Source of the DNA: Rachicladosporium sp. CCFEE 5018 | Lineage: Eukaryota; Ascomycota; Dothideomycetes; Cladosporiales; Cladosporiaceae | Reading direction: 5' to 3' | DNA: 64,000 nucleotides | Assembly (NCBI GenBank): GCA_002077045.2 | Contig: KZ111140.1 | Coordinates: 2,333,732 to 2,397,731, forward strand | In this document: in pieces, positions 54,059-64,000 of the stretch | Layout: every line of letters starts with the position of its first letter | Position numbering within the stretch: the first letter of the stretch is position 1 | Translations under genes and position numbers: made by a program | Notes under the pieces: generated by a model | Seen by the model: only the letters and a program-made list of their open reading frames with translations | Databases searched by the model: none | What the model was told of the DNA's origin: nothing

Positions 54059-55586
54059 TCAGCAGAGTGGCGTGGGCAATGCACTCGAAAGCAAATCTCC
54101 CATACCATCCGGCGACGCGTCAAGCAATTGCAATTCGGCCTTGAACCCGAGCATGAGCATCCTCTGTAGCTCCGCACGTATCTCCTGCTCATCCGCCAGT
54201 ACGCTCCAGTCTAGCATAAGCCTTGCTCGCTTGCGATCGCGAGGTGTCAGGGGCAGCAGACCTTGGCTGGCATGAGTGTCGTCAACGTCGGCCAGCGCGC
54301 TGCTGCGCAAGCCTAGCCATTGCATGTCTGGTAACTTCAGCCCAGCATACTCGTTGCCGAGTCTGGCGGATCCATGTTTGTAGGTTGTGAAGATCGCAAG
54401 GCCATCAGGATCGAAGTCTGTTAGCCCGTACACGGGTGGCGAGGCAAAGCTATTCTGCGGCGTCGGCGTTGTCAGGCACTGCAGCAAAGCTCGCGTGGCA
54501 ACGTCTGGGTAGCCCTTGGCAGTTATGAGGATGCCTTGTCCACCATTCTGCTGCCAGTACAGTGATGCAGCGATCGAGCGGAATGTGGCTTCCTTCTCGA
54601 TGACCAGAATCCAGGCGACACTGGAAACGCTGACAGAGAGGATGTCACGCAGAGGTGGCACCAGGACACCCTTGGCATCTGCATCTACACACAAGCTCGA
54701 TCCATCTCGACGAGTGAAAGTCGCGGCACCCAAGATTGAACCTTTCGCCACGGCAGTGACATTAAGCCCAGATCGTGGGACGCCGAAAGTGTATGCAATG
54801 TCGTCCACGTAACGATCGACAGTCGACTGCTTATTGAACAGCGCAGGGTCGCGGTAGTAGATGTCGCTACTGTGACATTAGCATGGGTGTCGCCTGTGGT
54901 ATCAGCCTGCTTACCGCTTTGACAGGACGGTATCGTTACGTAGTGCTTCATGCATCAGCTCGAGGATGCGCGTGATGACAGCTAAGACAGTTGAGTCAGA
55001 CCGGCAAGGGGTTTGTGAGGTGGCGTGCTTACTGAATCGCCATGCCTCCATCTCTGATCTTCCCGGGAAGCAGAGCCGCCGCTCTACCTCAGGAGGCCCG
55101 TCAGTCGTGGTAGCAGCTTCCGAGCGACTTCTTGTAGATGGTCTGGGTCGATGCTTCAGAGTCACGCCCATCTGTCCACTCTCGTTCAGTAGCACATCCA
55201 TCATTTCCTCAAAGACTGTCTCAATTCTGGTCAGTACATCTGGTCTGCATTGCGTTAGTAGTGCTCGGATCTACTGTGCATACATCATGCTACCTTCGTC
55301 GATCAACGCCGGTAGGCATAATCATATCTTCGGTCTGCTCAGAAGCCTTTGCGAGAGGCAGTGCTTCTGTTGCCGACACCTCAGCGCACTCGCTACCGGC
55401 CGGCGACCACATGTTACTGCTGAAGAGCTCATGCTCTGTAGCAATACCTCCCCAGGCAGGACAGTCCATGGTCTTGTGCTCGATGTCTGTTGAAGGTACC
55501 GATGACCCATGGTCAGACTGCCAGATCTGGTGCTCGTCATCTTGAGGAGAACTTGTGTTGAACAGGTCTTCAAAGTCATCATCCAT
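54059..55586 (-). CDS. SPO11: Meiotic double-strand break protein Spo11 (topoisomerase VI A-like)
   Basis: Four exons: 55586-55294, 55244-55033, 54981-54915 and 54869-54059, 460 residues, phases 2, 1 and 2. The tandem tyrosines at about 195-196 in SDIYYRDPALF contain the nucleophile of the winged-helix domain. The Toprim domain carries VIEKEATF with its glutamate and the acidic motif LTDFDPDG. Exons 2 and 3 encode helical conserved parts (LTRIETVFEEMMDVLLNESG; TVITRILELMHEALRND). The N-terminal tail is disordered. Spo11 makes the breaks that start meiotic recombination; an intact gene suggests a sexual cycle. It is divergent from CAF-1 p150, 192 bp apart. Confidence 0.93.
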
Positions 55587-55778
55587 CGCGAAGCATTCGG
55601 GTCTCACCGTCGTACATCGGCATCTCATTGGTGTGAATCAGGCTGATGAACAGAGTGAAGTAGTGCCAAGACTTCACGTGTAAAGTTCGCGCCACCTCGA
55701 CGGACGCGACTTCCTCGATGCTTCCATTGGAGACGGCGACTGTGCATTGTACGCCCAGAATCTCACCACTATACCCAC

Positions 55779-57860
55779 ATGGACGACATCATATCCTCAC
55801 CAGCGTCCGTCAAGGGACGGAAAAGAGTGGCTGTCGACAAGGACTCACCATCACGAATACCGCTGAATCTCAAAGGGACGCAGTTCATGATGCCTTCCCC
55901 TCCAGACACAGGGGACTCTGCGAATGGGAGTCCAACAGCAGACCAGACGAACTCTCGAGATGTGTCTCCAGCACCTAGCAGCTCGGCTCTAAGTAGTATC
56001 ATGGACAGCTCAATCACACAAGAAGCTTCGACTGCAACAACCGTTGGTTCCACGGCCCCGTCAAGCACTGGTCCGCCCCCTGCAAAGCGGAGAAAGCTGA
56101 GTCCGACCGAGAAGCTCGAGCAGGCTCGCCTAAAGCAGGCAAAGGCTGCGGAGAAGGAGGCGAAAGCGGCGGAGAGAACTGAGGAGAAGAAGGTGAAGGA
56201 GGAGGAGAAGCGCGTCAAGGATGAGGAGAAGCGAGTAAGGGACGAGGAGAGGCGGCAGAAGGCGGAGGAGAAGGAGGCAAAGCGACGTGAAAAGGATCTA
56301 GAAGAGGAACGCAAGGTGCAGGAGAAAATGAAGAAGGAACGTGCCCAGATGCGATTGGGAGCCTTCTTCCAGAAGCCAGCTACGCCTTCAGGCACTGCTA
56401 CTAACGATCCGGATCTCGACGACGCTATTGTCCGTGCTAGGCGCCGGTCGGTATCGTTGGGAACCTACGATGAAGTGGCAGACCAGATTGGCACTGCATC
56501 TCCCGTCAAGCTCACCCCCACACAATCAAAAGCAACCACACCACTGCGGCCTGTAAAGCCAGGTGTCTCAGACTATCGCAGACACTTTCTCCCATTCGAC
56601 ATACAGAACCACACTACCCTCGCCAGACCTTTGACAGACCCGCGAGACTCAACCTCAGTGCAGCAGGACCAAGAGATTTTTGACCAGTCGCTGGCCGATC
56701 CATCATTGCAGGAGAAGTACGACTTAGGCTTAGTCAATTCGTACGCCAGTGTGGTCGACCTATGTTCTAGCGGGTCGAGCAGAGCGCGCGGTCTGCCACA
56801 GGAACCGGTCCGTCGTGTTTTTGAGCGTCTGCATGGTAACTCCACGCAGCAGCCAGTTGACCTCACCAATGATGCCACTCCCTCAAACCCTCTGCAAGTG
56901 CTACAGTCTCTACCGCGACGATATCTGCACTTCGATGAAGATGTGCGGCCCGCGTATTTCGGCACTTACACAAAGCCCTACTCCCCTCGGTCAGTCAAAC
57001 GCCTCTGTCGCGATCCGTTCACTCGGGCACGGAAAGACACGGAATACGACTACGACTCCGAGAATGAATGGGAGGAGCCTGAGGAAGGCGACGATATCCT
57101 TGGTGACGAAGAAGATGAAGCCGAAAGCACTGGTGATGCGGACGAGATGGAAGGTTTCCTCGATGATGAAAACGATGAGTTGAAAAACAGGCGCAAGTAC
57201 ATCACCAGTGATCTTGCACCTGTTAGCACGGGACTCTGTTGGGAAGACAAGTCCAGAAATATCATTCAAAGCAATGAAAGACACGACGAAGCAAGCGATA
57301 TGACTGGAATGCAGCTGCACGTCCTGATACCTGGGTTTACCGGATGCACTATCGATCCGTTCTGCGCAACATACTGGACCAAGGAGGTGATGCCTCCGCC
57401 TACACTGCCTGCACGCGAACCGGGTGCCAATGCGTTCTCGCAGCTGTCTCGTCCACCTTTGAAAGAACGACAGAACAGCAGCAACGGCAACTTACCAGGA
57501 CTTGTTGGAGCTGCGGAAGGCGAGAAAGGTCCGATCAACAGCATTGCGTCGACAGCGCCGTCGAGCACAGGCGAGAAACGCGGTCGCAAGCCGGCTCCAC
57601 GCACACTCAGTCGCGAGGATCTGGACGAGTTCAAAGATGCTGTCGTTGGGAGTCAGCTTGGGAAGGCGGAGTTGTGCAAAGCATTAAAACTGAGGTACCT
57701 ATGAAACCTGTCTATCTGCAGAGTGGATCATCTGCTTACTCTGAGTTCCAGATTTCCGAAGATTCCGAACGAGGTCATCAAGGAGACTCTCGGCTCGCGC
57801 TTTGCACAAGTGGGCACGAAGAGGGAGGACAAGGTCTGGCGATTCGTTGCTGTGGACTGA
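55779..57860 (+). CDS. RLF2: CAF-1 subunit p150 (Rlf2/Cac1)
   Basis: Exons 55779-57694 and 57752-57860, 674 residues, phase 2 junction giving RFPKIPNEVIKETLGSRFAQ. Order: disordered N-tail, a long charged helix (KER-like) at about 107-188 (EKLEQARLKQAK onward), then Q190-F197, QMRLGAFF, a perfect PCNA-interacting motif (Q-x2-L-x2-F-F), an acidic region (EDEAESTGDADEMEGFLDDE) matching the ED domain, and a winged-helix-like C-terminus ending VWRFVAVD. The CAF1A core is around PRRYLHFDEDVRPAYFGTYT. CAF-1 deposits H3-H4 behind replication forks. The single intron is 57 nt. Confidence 0.93.
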
Positions 57861-58296
57861 GGTAGCACTTGTCCCGAGGCTGCTACGAGAAGATGGAGTG
57901 CATACAATCGGAGATAGCTGACGCGGTCGCTGAACGAAGAATAGGACGTAGCTTGCTGCATATGAGGATATATATGCTGTCACGACCACACATTTCCGGT
58001 GTCCCAGGCGAAGCTAGTGAGGCGACGGGACAGATTAGTTCGGCCAACGGATGAATGTAGCGAGTGAAGGGACGAAGGCTCCGGGAGATTGAGCGCCATC
58101 GAGATCCAGTAAGGCCGTCCTCGGTGAGCTTAAGACCGAGTGTGCCAGATCACACATGCCCAGCTCATGACATGCATGGCTCAGCGGGCTTGCTGCAAGC
58201 TGACGTGCTGCATGCAGGTACAATACTTTGCCTACATATGCTATCTACCCTACGAGCTTGCACGAACCAGCGAAGTCTTCCCCTCCAAGCTTAATC
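57861..58296. other. Intergenic, no supported gene
   Basis: Spacer before the PfkB gene. Nothing recognised. Confidence 0.5.
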
Positions 58297-59357
58297 ATGT
58301 CTATGGTCGAGTCGACTGCGCCAATGCGGCCACCGTTAATCGCCGTCGTTGGCGGGATCAATGAAGACATCGTCTTCCGCATGCCCCGAGCGCCTGGCCC
58401 GGGAGAGTCGTGTCTAGCGGATTCAATGGTCAAACACCCCGGCGGTAAGGGTGCGAATATCGCTATGGCGGCGTGTCGGGCTAGAGACGGCCTTCCAGGC
58501 CGAGACCTTGCCTCGCCCGTGCAGCCGCAGCTCGACACAATGGACATTTTCCTGAATGGGGCCGTTGGAGCCGACGAGCGTGGCGCTCGCCTCCTTGAAC
58601 ATCTCAAGCGTGGTGGCGTCAACGTCTCCCACGTGCACGTCATGGGAGGCGAGGCGACGGCGACAGGCATGGTGATGCTTGAGACCGCAATCAACGACAG
58701 CCGAAGCTTTGCTTATCACGGCGCAATGTTTAGCTGGCGTATGCCGGACTCGAGGACAGTCAGCTGCCTGGCTTCGGGTGACATGCCTGATATTGTGGTC
58801 GCCAATCTGACAGCGCCGCAAGACGAGGTGGCGAAGGTGTTTGCGGCGGCTGCGAGGGAAAGAGCAGCCATGCTATTCAATCCCTCTCCGATCCAGGAGA
58901 TCGACGGCGCAATGTCTACAAATCTGACGCACCTCATACTGAATCAATCAGAGGCTGCGGCTCTTCGTCAGCTCGACACTGGCTTGCTGAAGGACCAGAC
59001 TGACTGGTTTGAGACGACTGCCTTTTTCCTACGACTCGGAGTCAGCAACGTTGTCCTGACTCTAGCAGCAGAGGGCGCGTACTACGCCACAGTCGGGGGT
59101 GAGGCTGGTAAACGTAGAAGCAGTGCAGGGTGTTTAGGTCGTGGACGCAACTGGTGCTGGGTACGTCACTCGGTCCGTGTTCTACGGGGAACGTGCTGAC
59201 AATGCTCAGGGACTCCTTCACTGGTGCGTACTCTGTAGAGTACGTGAGACAACGACAATTGGGCGTGTGGCAAATCGACGAAGCAATCAGGATCGCCTGC
59301 GATGGTGCCGCTCGGACGGTACAACATATGGGAGCCCAAGACGAAACACCGGACTAG
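58297..59357 (+). pseudogene. Second PfkB-family sugar kinase, frame-broken and with TAG
   Basis: Starts MSMVESTAPMRPPLIAVVGG with GGKGANIAMAACRA as substrate loop; the frame runs cleanly to about 59106. A final part in another frame reads VNVEAVQGV, TAG at 59135-59137, VVDATGAG, then a real intron (59161-59209, gtacgt donor) into DSFTGAYSVEYVRQ ending at TAG 59355. Joining needs a one-base change near 59107 and loss of the TAG, after which VEAVQGVxVVDATGAGDSF is a perfect PfkB end with its catalytic Asp. A 46-nt intron (gtcggg to tttag) could skip both lesions in phase but has a poor donor and removes a conserved strand. Related to, but clearly distinct from, the intact ribokinase at 42.2 kb. 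Probably a pseudogene. Confidence 0.68.
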
Positions 59358-59852
59358 GTCATGCTCGCAAGCCTGCGATCTCAGTGGCCAGAGTCAATGA
59401 GCGCCGAGGACCACCTAGCCTCGGGCGGAGATTACATTCGCTCCTGCTCAGTTTCCGCTGTCATTTGGATTGGACAACTGCTTCACTCCGCATGGAAAGA
59501 AATAGTGAGTGCACGAGGACTGTGAGATCACGAGGTGCGGGTGTGCCAATCTCGAGCACGGGAATAGCAGACAAACCGTGATCAGGCAATGCTTGGACCA
59601 GTGAAGGGCGTTGATCGGTGGCATACTTCACAGTCGTGAAGTCGGCCAGTCCGTGCCGTCCTGGCCATGTAACCACGAGCTGCGCCTGCACTCACTGACA
59701 TGTTACAAACTGCATATGGCTTCACCTGCAGGTGCTTGCTTTCGTGGGCTCGATCAAGCACGAGTTCTTCTACCTACACCACTACTTTGCGGCAGCATAG
59801 GCTTTGCCACCTATCATCCATTTCACCATTCAGCGCTCTCAGACTACTCCAC
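59358..59852. other. Intergenic, no supported gene
   Basis: Contains the leader of the zinc-finger gene. Frames here lack conserved residues. Confidence 0.5.
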
Positions 59853-61291
59853 ATGGGTAACGATACCGTACACAAACCAAGCGTCGCGGGCTCTGCCCAC
59901 CCCGGGCAACGTCACAGTGCGCGCGATGCATGCATTGACGGTGCTGTCGGCGACTCCGAGGCGAACGATGTTGGCGACCAAATACCAAGCCAGTATCAGC
60001 CAAGACGACAGATGACTGCAATGCATACCGGTCTGTACTGTGACACGTGCAAGAAAGGCGGTTTCACCAGCCGCAGCTTACCAGCCCACGTGACCGCCGA
60101 GCACAGCGTCAAGATCTCCTGCCCACACTGTCAAGTTGACTGCTTCGCGACTCGTGAGGGTCTGGTCAAACACATTGGAACCATCCACCGACACTTCCTG
60201 TACACCGCACACGTACAACACGAGCCAAGAGATGACGCAGACTCCATCACCGCGGCTACGCATCTAATGCATACGCCAGCATCTGCGACTCTCGGGAGCA
60301 TCGAAAGAGGAAGAATTCGGTCTACTCTCGGCAGCAACAGGCCAGTCAATCGCGACGCATATCCAGTCCAGTGTCCCTTCCCCGAGGACTGCACCATCAG
60401 GTTTGCTAGTGTGTCTAGTGTGCTATCTCATATCGAGGGCAATTCCTGCACCTCTGGCATGACGCGTGAGAAGCTCTACGAGAACGTCCTCAAGCACGAC
60501 GCTTTCAGAGACATTGCCACTGTGTCCACTTCGAAAGCTCACGGTTCTATGGAGACAGTCAATGGAAGTGCTGAAGTACCCACTGCTGCGATGGGAAGCG
60601 ATCGTGACGGCTCCTGGCGGGCGACCATGAGTGCTGGTGGTGGCAGCTTCGGACAGTCCAGCCGGTCATCATCGTATGTTCCTTTTTACGGGCTGCTACT
60701 TCCAATCGAGCTCAAGGCTCCAAGAGTCTGCCATTGAGCCACCCGATGATTGAAGGTGGAGACAATGCTCGCAGAGAGAGCCGCGACTGCGAGGGCGATG
60801 TCGGAGCCAGTATATCGCGTACTGGCATCAGAAATTGCGATCCACCGGACGGTCCACGTCCTATTGATCGCTCCACTCGCCGCTACACTGTGCAACAATG
60901 CCTCGCACTCGGGGAGAGACTGGCAAAGATGAACGCAAAAGTCTCACCTATTGCCAGTCCGACAAACCCGGTTCCGATAGACCCGGTTTTCGCAGGACTA
61001 TGGTCATGTCCGCTGTGCCCTCGCGTGTACGACGCAAAGTACAGCCTTACGCAGCATCTAGAGTCCGCTGCTCATGCGAAGGTACTCTTTCAATGTCCCA
61101 ATGTGCATTCGTATCCTTCAAGACGTGGAGGCTTCCCACACGGCTCCAAGACCTTGAGCGGGTTTGTTCAGCATCTGGAGCTCGGTCATTGTGCGGGAGC
61201 GAGCAATCTTCTTCATGTGGTCCTGGGGATCGTCGAGGAGGAGTTGATACAGGCTGGAGGGACGAAGTTGATGCAGACGAGAGAAGGATGA
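59853..61291 (+). CDS. Protein with about five C2H2-like zinc fingers
   Basis: Exons 59853-60673 and 60727-61291, 461 residues; the intron is 53 nt with a gtatgt donor and an acceptor in caagag, keeping phase 2. Finger-like units are YCDTCKKGGFTSRSLPAHVT, SCPHCQVDCFATREGLVKHI, QCPFPEDCTIRFASVSSVLS (then HIEGNSC), SCPLCPRVYDAKYSLTQHLE and a modified last unit (FQCPNVHSYPS with FVQHLELGHC). Between them lie polar, disordered stretches. The start at 59853 (MGNDTVHKPS) is preferred to 59700. DNA or RNA binding is inference; the irregular fingers and the VQHLE last unit are a known dothideomycete type whose role is unknown. Confidence 0.78.
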
Positions 61292-61388
61292 TATTAGCAG
61301 GATCTACGACGATGACTGTGAGGCTATAGTCCACATCAAACGCTCATCATCCGTCGACCAGATGCTCAACAGAAAACGAATTAGATGC

Positions 61389-62249
61389 TCACTTTCTTCC
61401 CTTTCCTTTCCCTTTATTTTCCGATGCTTCGACGATGAACCCACCTTTCACCACGGCATCCCTGGCAACTTGATTGATCAACCTGAATCGATCAGGTCCT
61501 AGCTTGACGCCTCCGTACCACCGGCTCACGACTACCAGTACATTCCAAGCTCCGATCAGCTCGAGCAAGTGCAGCAAGCGCCCACCTGCGGCCGTCTCGC
61601 CGTCGTCGTCGCAGTCCTGGATTTTGACATCGGCGTTCACGGCCGATCGAATCCGCCAGGCCGAGATGTTATGCGTCGCTTTCGCGGCACGCTTGTCTTT
61701 GCTGAGGAGATGGGCAATTGCTGCATGGGCCTCCTCTGTTGAGGTAATGTGCGTGCAGCGTGCGAGGAAGAGGGACTTCTTCTCCGTGATAGGGTCGGAG
61801 AGAGTCCAGGTCGGTGGCGGGAAGTCATCGTCGGGCTGAGAGTCGTTCAGCTCGTGATATTCCATATCGCTTGAGGCGATCGCACCGATGGCATTCAGGT
61901 ACTCCTGGCTTGCAGCATCGGCGTCGAAACGTGGAAGTCTCTGACCAGACTCCTCGACGAGGTCAAAGATGCATGGCGAGCCAGGGATGTAGATGTCCGC
62001 AAGGACGAGACGAACATGTTCAACGAGATCCTGCCCATCGCCTTTGGCGACATGATCGCCGGTGTGTTGCGTGCCTAGGATTGACGGCGGCGCAGAAGGG
62101 TAGTCATGTGGGAACTCGACTCGCAACGAGATCTCCGGGTGAGATGGCAATGTCAAGGCATATATAGCTTCGTCATTTGTAGACTCCAGGGTAGTGTCGC
62201 CATATATCGAGTTGATAGAAGTGATCTCATCCAGAAGGTCCTCGGACAT
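61389..62249 (-). CDS. YIH1: IMPACT-family protein Yih1
   Basis: Single exon, 286 residues. N-terminal RWD domain (about 1-110) with LRVEFPHDYPSAPPSI, and a C-terminal UPF0029/IMPACT domain (about 150-270) with LFLARCTHITSTEEAHAAI, DDDGETAAGGRLLHLLEL and VVVSRWYGGVKLGPDRFRLI. The tail is lysine-rich (NKGKGKGRK). Yih1 competes with Gcn2 for Gcn1 through its RWD domain, and so damps the amino-acid starvation response. Complete at both ends. Confidence 0.93.
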   Translation of the reverse strand: MSEDLLDEITSINSIYGDTTLESTNDEAIYALTLPSHPEISLRVEFPHDYPSAPPSILGTQHTGDHVAKGDGQDLVEHVRLVLADIYIPGSPCIFDLVEESGQRLPRFDADAASQEYLNAIGAIASSDMEYHELNDSQPDDDFPPPTWTLSDPITEKKSLFLARCTHITSTEEAHAAIAHLLSKDKRAAKATHNISAWRIRSAVNADVKIQDCDDDGETAAGGRLLHLLELIGAWNVLVVVSRWYGGVKLGPDRFRLINQVARDAVVKGGFIVEASENKGKGKGRK

Positions 62250-62524
62250 GTCGTGAGATGCACTGCAACGTCGCCATGCTAGGTACAGTGGATGCTCATT
62301 ACGGCGCCTTCACTGACTAGCTAGTCAAAGTTTCCGAGTAGTGAAGAGCATCTCTGTGATATAACTACAGCATGTGAACATGAAGTGACCACAAGAGGGC
62401 TTGGCAAGCAAGGGATGCCCGATCCGGACTATCCGACTTCTTCACGAGTCAAGAACGAAGATTGCTTGGACGATTGTACCGATCTCATTCACGCTACTCA
62501 TTTGTGCCTACGCCAGTACTCAGC

Positions 62525-64000
62525 ATGGCGACTCGACTCTCCCTCACGAGTGCTCTACCGAAGCCGAAGTACAGCGGCGAAGAGGAAGCGCTACCACGTC
62601 ATACACAACAGAAAGGACCGCGAGTAGTTGATGCTCGTGAACTCGAAAGCTCAGCACTAGTAGTGAAGCGCTCTGGACCACCTGGCTATGGACAGCGAGC
62701 ATCATGGCGACCGCGGAGTGCGGAGGACTTCGGCGACGGAGGCGCATTTCCGGAAGTGCCTATTGCACAGTACCCGTTCGATATGGGCAGGAAAGGTGGT
62801 GCGAGTAGCTCAAATGCACTGGCTATACAAGTGAACAATGAGGGCAAAGTCAAGTATGATGCGATAGCACGGAGAGGGCACGATGACAAGCGCATCATAC
62901 ACGCCAGCTTCAAGGACTTGATCCCATTACGGCAACGCGCAGATGTGGGCGAGATCAGTCTGGCGAAGCCGACCGAGGAGGAGGTGCAAGAGGCGAAGGA
63001 GAGGACGCAGAAGGCGCTGTCAGGTCTGGTAGCGGGAGCATTGGCGGCGCAGAAGCCGAAGAATGTCAAGGGGACTACGAGGCCGGAGCCGACGTTCGTG
63101 CGGTACACGCCAACGAATCAGATGGGTGACAACAGCAAGCAGCAGGATCGGATCATGAAGATTGTGCAAAGGCAGCAGGATCCGATGGAGCCGCCGAAGC
63201 ACAAGATCAAGAAGATCCCCAGAGGACCCCCCAGTCCACCTCCGCCTGTGATGCACTCGCCTCCGCGCAAGTTGACTGCGGAGGATCAGGAGGCTTGGAG
63301 GATTCCGCCGCCGGTGTCGAACTGGAAGAATCCGAAGGGTTACACTGTACCACTAGACAAGCGATTGGCTGCAGATGGGAGAGGTCTGCAGGACGTCACA
63401 ATCAACGACAAGTTTGCTCAGTTTGCTGAAGCATTGCACACTGCCGATCGGCATGCTCGAGAAGAAGTCACGCAACGGCAGCGTATGCAACAGCGCCTTG
63501 CTGAGAAGGAGAAAGAGCAAAAGGAGGCAGCCCTCCAAGCAGCCGCACAGAAAGCACGCGAAGACCGTGCCGCAGCCATGTCCTCCAGCAGACCCGGAGG
63601 ACGCTCCCGCAGCGTGTCCTCGGCATCATCTCGCTCCTCCTATACCTCTGACTCTCGCTCTCGGTCACGCTCCCACAGCGCCTCAAGACGTCGGTCCTCA
63701 GCCCAAGACGACGTCCGTGAGCGTGAACGCCTCCGCATCGAGAAGCGCGCCCAAGAAAAGCGACAAATGCAGCAAAAGAACATGGGCCACGAACGCCGCA
63801 TGCAAATGCTAGCCCGTGACCAGAACCGCGACGTCTCCGAGAAGGTTGCCTTGGGCCTCGCTAAACCAACACAAAACAAAGAAGCCATGTACGACTCCCG
63901 TCTCTTCAACCAATCCTCGGGCTTCAACGCTGGCATAAACGAAGATAATGCCTACGATAAACCATTATTCGCTGAGCGAGACGCACTGAACAGTATCTAC
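62525..64000 (+). CDS. PRP45: SNW/SKIP-family splicing factor Prp45, 3' end beyond window
   Basis: 492 codons are visible, open to the right edge. SNW domain: YPFDMGRKGGASSSNALAIQ, VNNEGKVKYDAI, and SNWKNPKGYT at about 265, the naming motif, followed by PLDKRLAADGRGLQD. A glutamate/arginine-rich coiled region and an RS-like region (SRSVSSASSRSSYTSDSRSR) follow. The visible end DNAYDKPLFAERDALNSIY is family-typical and close to the C-terminus. Prp45 is a spliceosome component of the NTC-related group and a transcription cofactor. Start ATG gives MATRLSLTSALPKPKYSGEE. Confidence 0.94.
   Translation, partial: MATRLSLTSALPKPKYSGEEEALPRHTQQKGPRVVDARELESSALVVKRSGPPGYGQRASWRPRSAEDFGDGGAFPEVPIAQYPFDMGRKGGASSSNALAIQVNNEGKVKYDAIARRGHDDKRIIHASFKDLIPLRQRADVGEISLAKPTEEEVQEAKERTQKALSGLVAGALAAQKPKNVKGTTRPEPTFVRYTPTNQMGDNSKQQDRIMKIVQRQQDPMEPPKHKIKKIPRGPPSPPPPVMHSPPRKLTAEDQEAWRIPPPVSNWKNPKGYTVPLDKRLAADGRGLQDVTINDKFAQFAEALHTADRHAREEVTQRQRMQQRLAEKEKEQKEAALQAAAQKAREDRAAAMSSSRPGGRSRSVSSASSRSSYTSDSRSRSRSHSASRRRSSAQDDVRERERLRIEKRAQEKRQMQQKNMGHERRMQMLARDQNRDVSEKVALGLAKPTQNKEAMYDSRLFNQSSGFNAGINEDNAYDKPLFAERDALNSIY

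Noticed and set aside
18379..59137. Reassignment of TAG as a sense codon to explain the internal TAGs
   Set aside because: TAG is the normal terminator of VMA1, the racemase, condensin and the complex I subunit in this window.

Overview
The window is nuclear DNA of a filamentous ascomycete, most likely a dothideomycete. Genes are dense and monocistronic on both strands. Introns are short (about 46-84 nt) with GT-AG ends. Products include fungal hallmarks: an N-terminal CBM1 on a secreted beta-glucosidase, DUF3405, an Ato-type acetate transporter, CAF-1 p150, and STAND-like N-terminal and ULD-type domains. About 35 genes are supported. The class assignment is inference from protein style, not from a search.

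Layout. 1-8 kb: a four-helix membrane protein cut by the left edge, an alpha/beta hydrolase, then a divergent pair made of a membrane ATP-grasp enzyme and a DUF3405 protein. 9.7-11.9 kb: an Rck2/Srk1-like kinase and the C-terminal half of an IlvD/EDD dehydratase, separated by a 100-N scaffold gap. 12.5-18.8 kb: CBM1-GH3 beta-glucosidase, HSL-type hydrolase, and a microbial-type PARG interrupted by a stop codon. 19-26.3 kb: housekeeping block with VPS1, VMA1, a peroxisomal CaiB-type racemase/CoA-transferase and a mitochondrial membrane protein. 27-31 kb: two lineage-specific genes, one with an internal stop, in gene-poor DNA. 31-43 kb: condensin YCG1, a mitochondrial cysteine synthase, a zinc-knuckle protein, a GIY-YIG/C2H2 protein with a frame break, the complex I 13-kDa (NDUFS6) subunit and ribokinase. 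43-53 kb: a large disordered protein, dephospho-CoA kinase, an F-box protein, an acetate transporter and COG2. 52.9-64 kb: mitochondrial L1, SPO11, CAF-1 p150, a second, disrupted PfkB kinase, a five-finger C2H2 protein, YIH1 and PRP45/SNW (cut by the right edge).

The genes do not form one pathway. They are ordinary cell functions: vesicle traffic and vacuole acidification, chromosome structure and meiosis, mitochondrial translation and respiration, CoA and ribose metabolism, and secreted carbohydrate hydrolysis. The most striking pattern is that three to five non-housekeeping genes carry an in-frame stop or frame break inside an otherwise continuous reading frame, while every housekeeping gene (VPS1, VMA1, condensin, complex I, SPO11, CAF-1) reads cleanly. 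This points to active gene decay or relaxed selection, possibly in a duplicated genome, rather than random sequencing error. The least familiar architecture is the GIY-YIG-like protein with two C-terminal zinc fingers at 39.8-41.0 kb.
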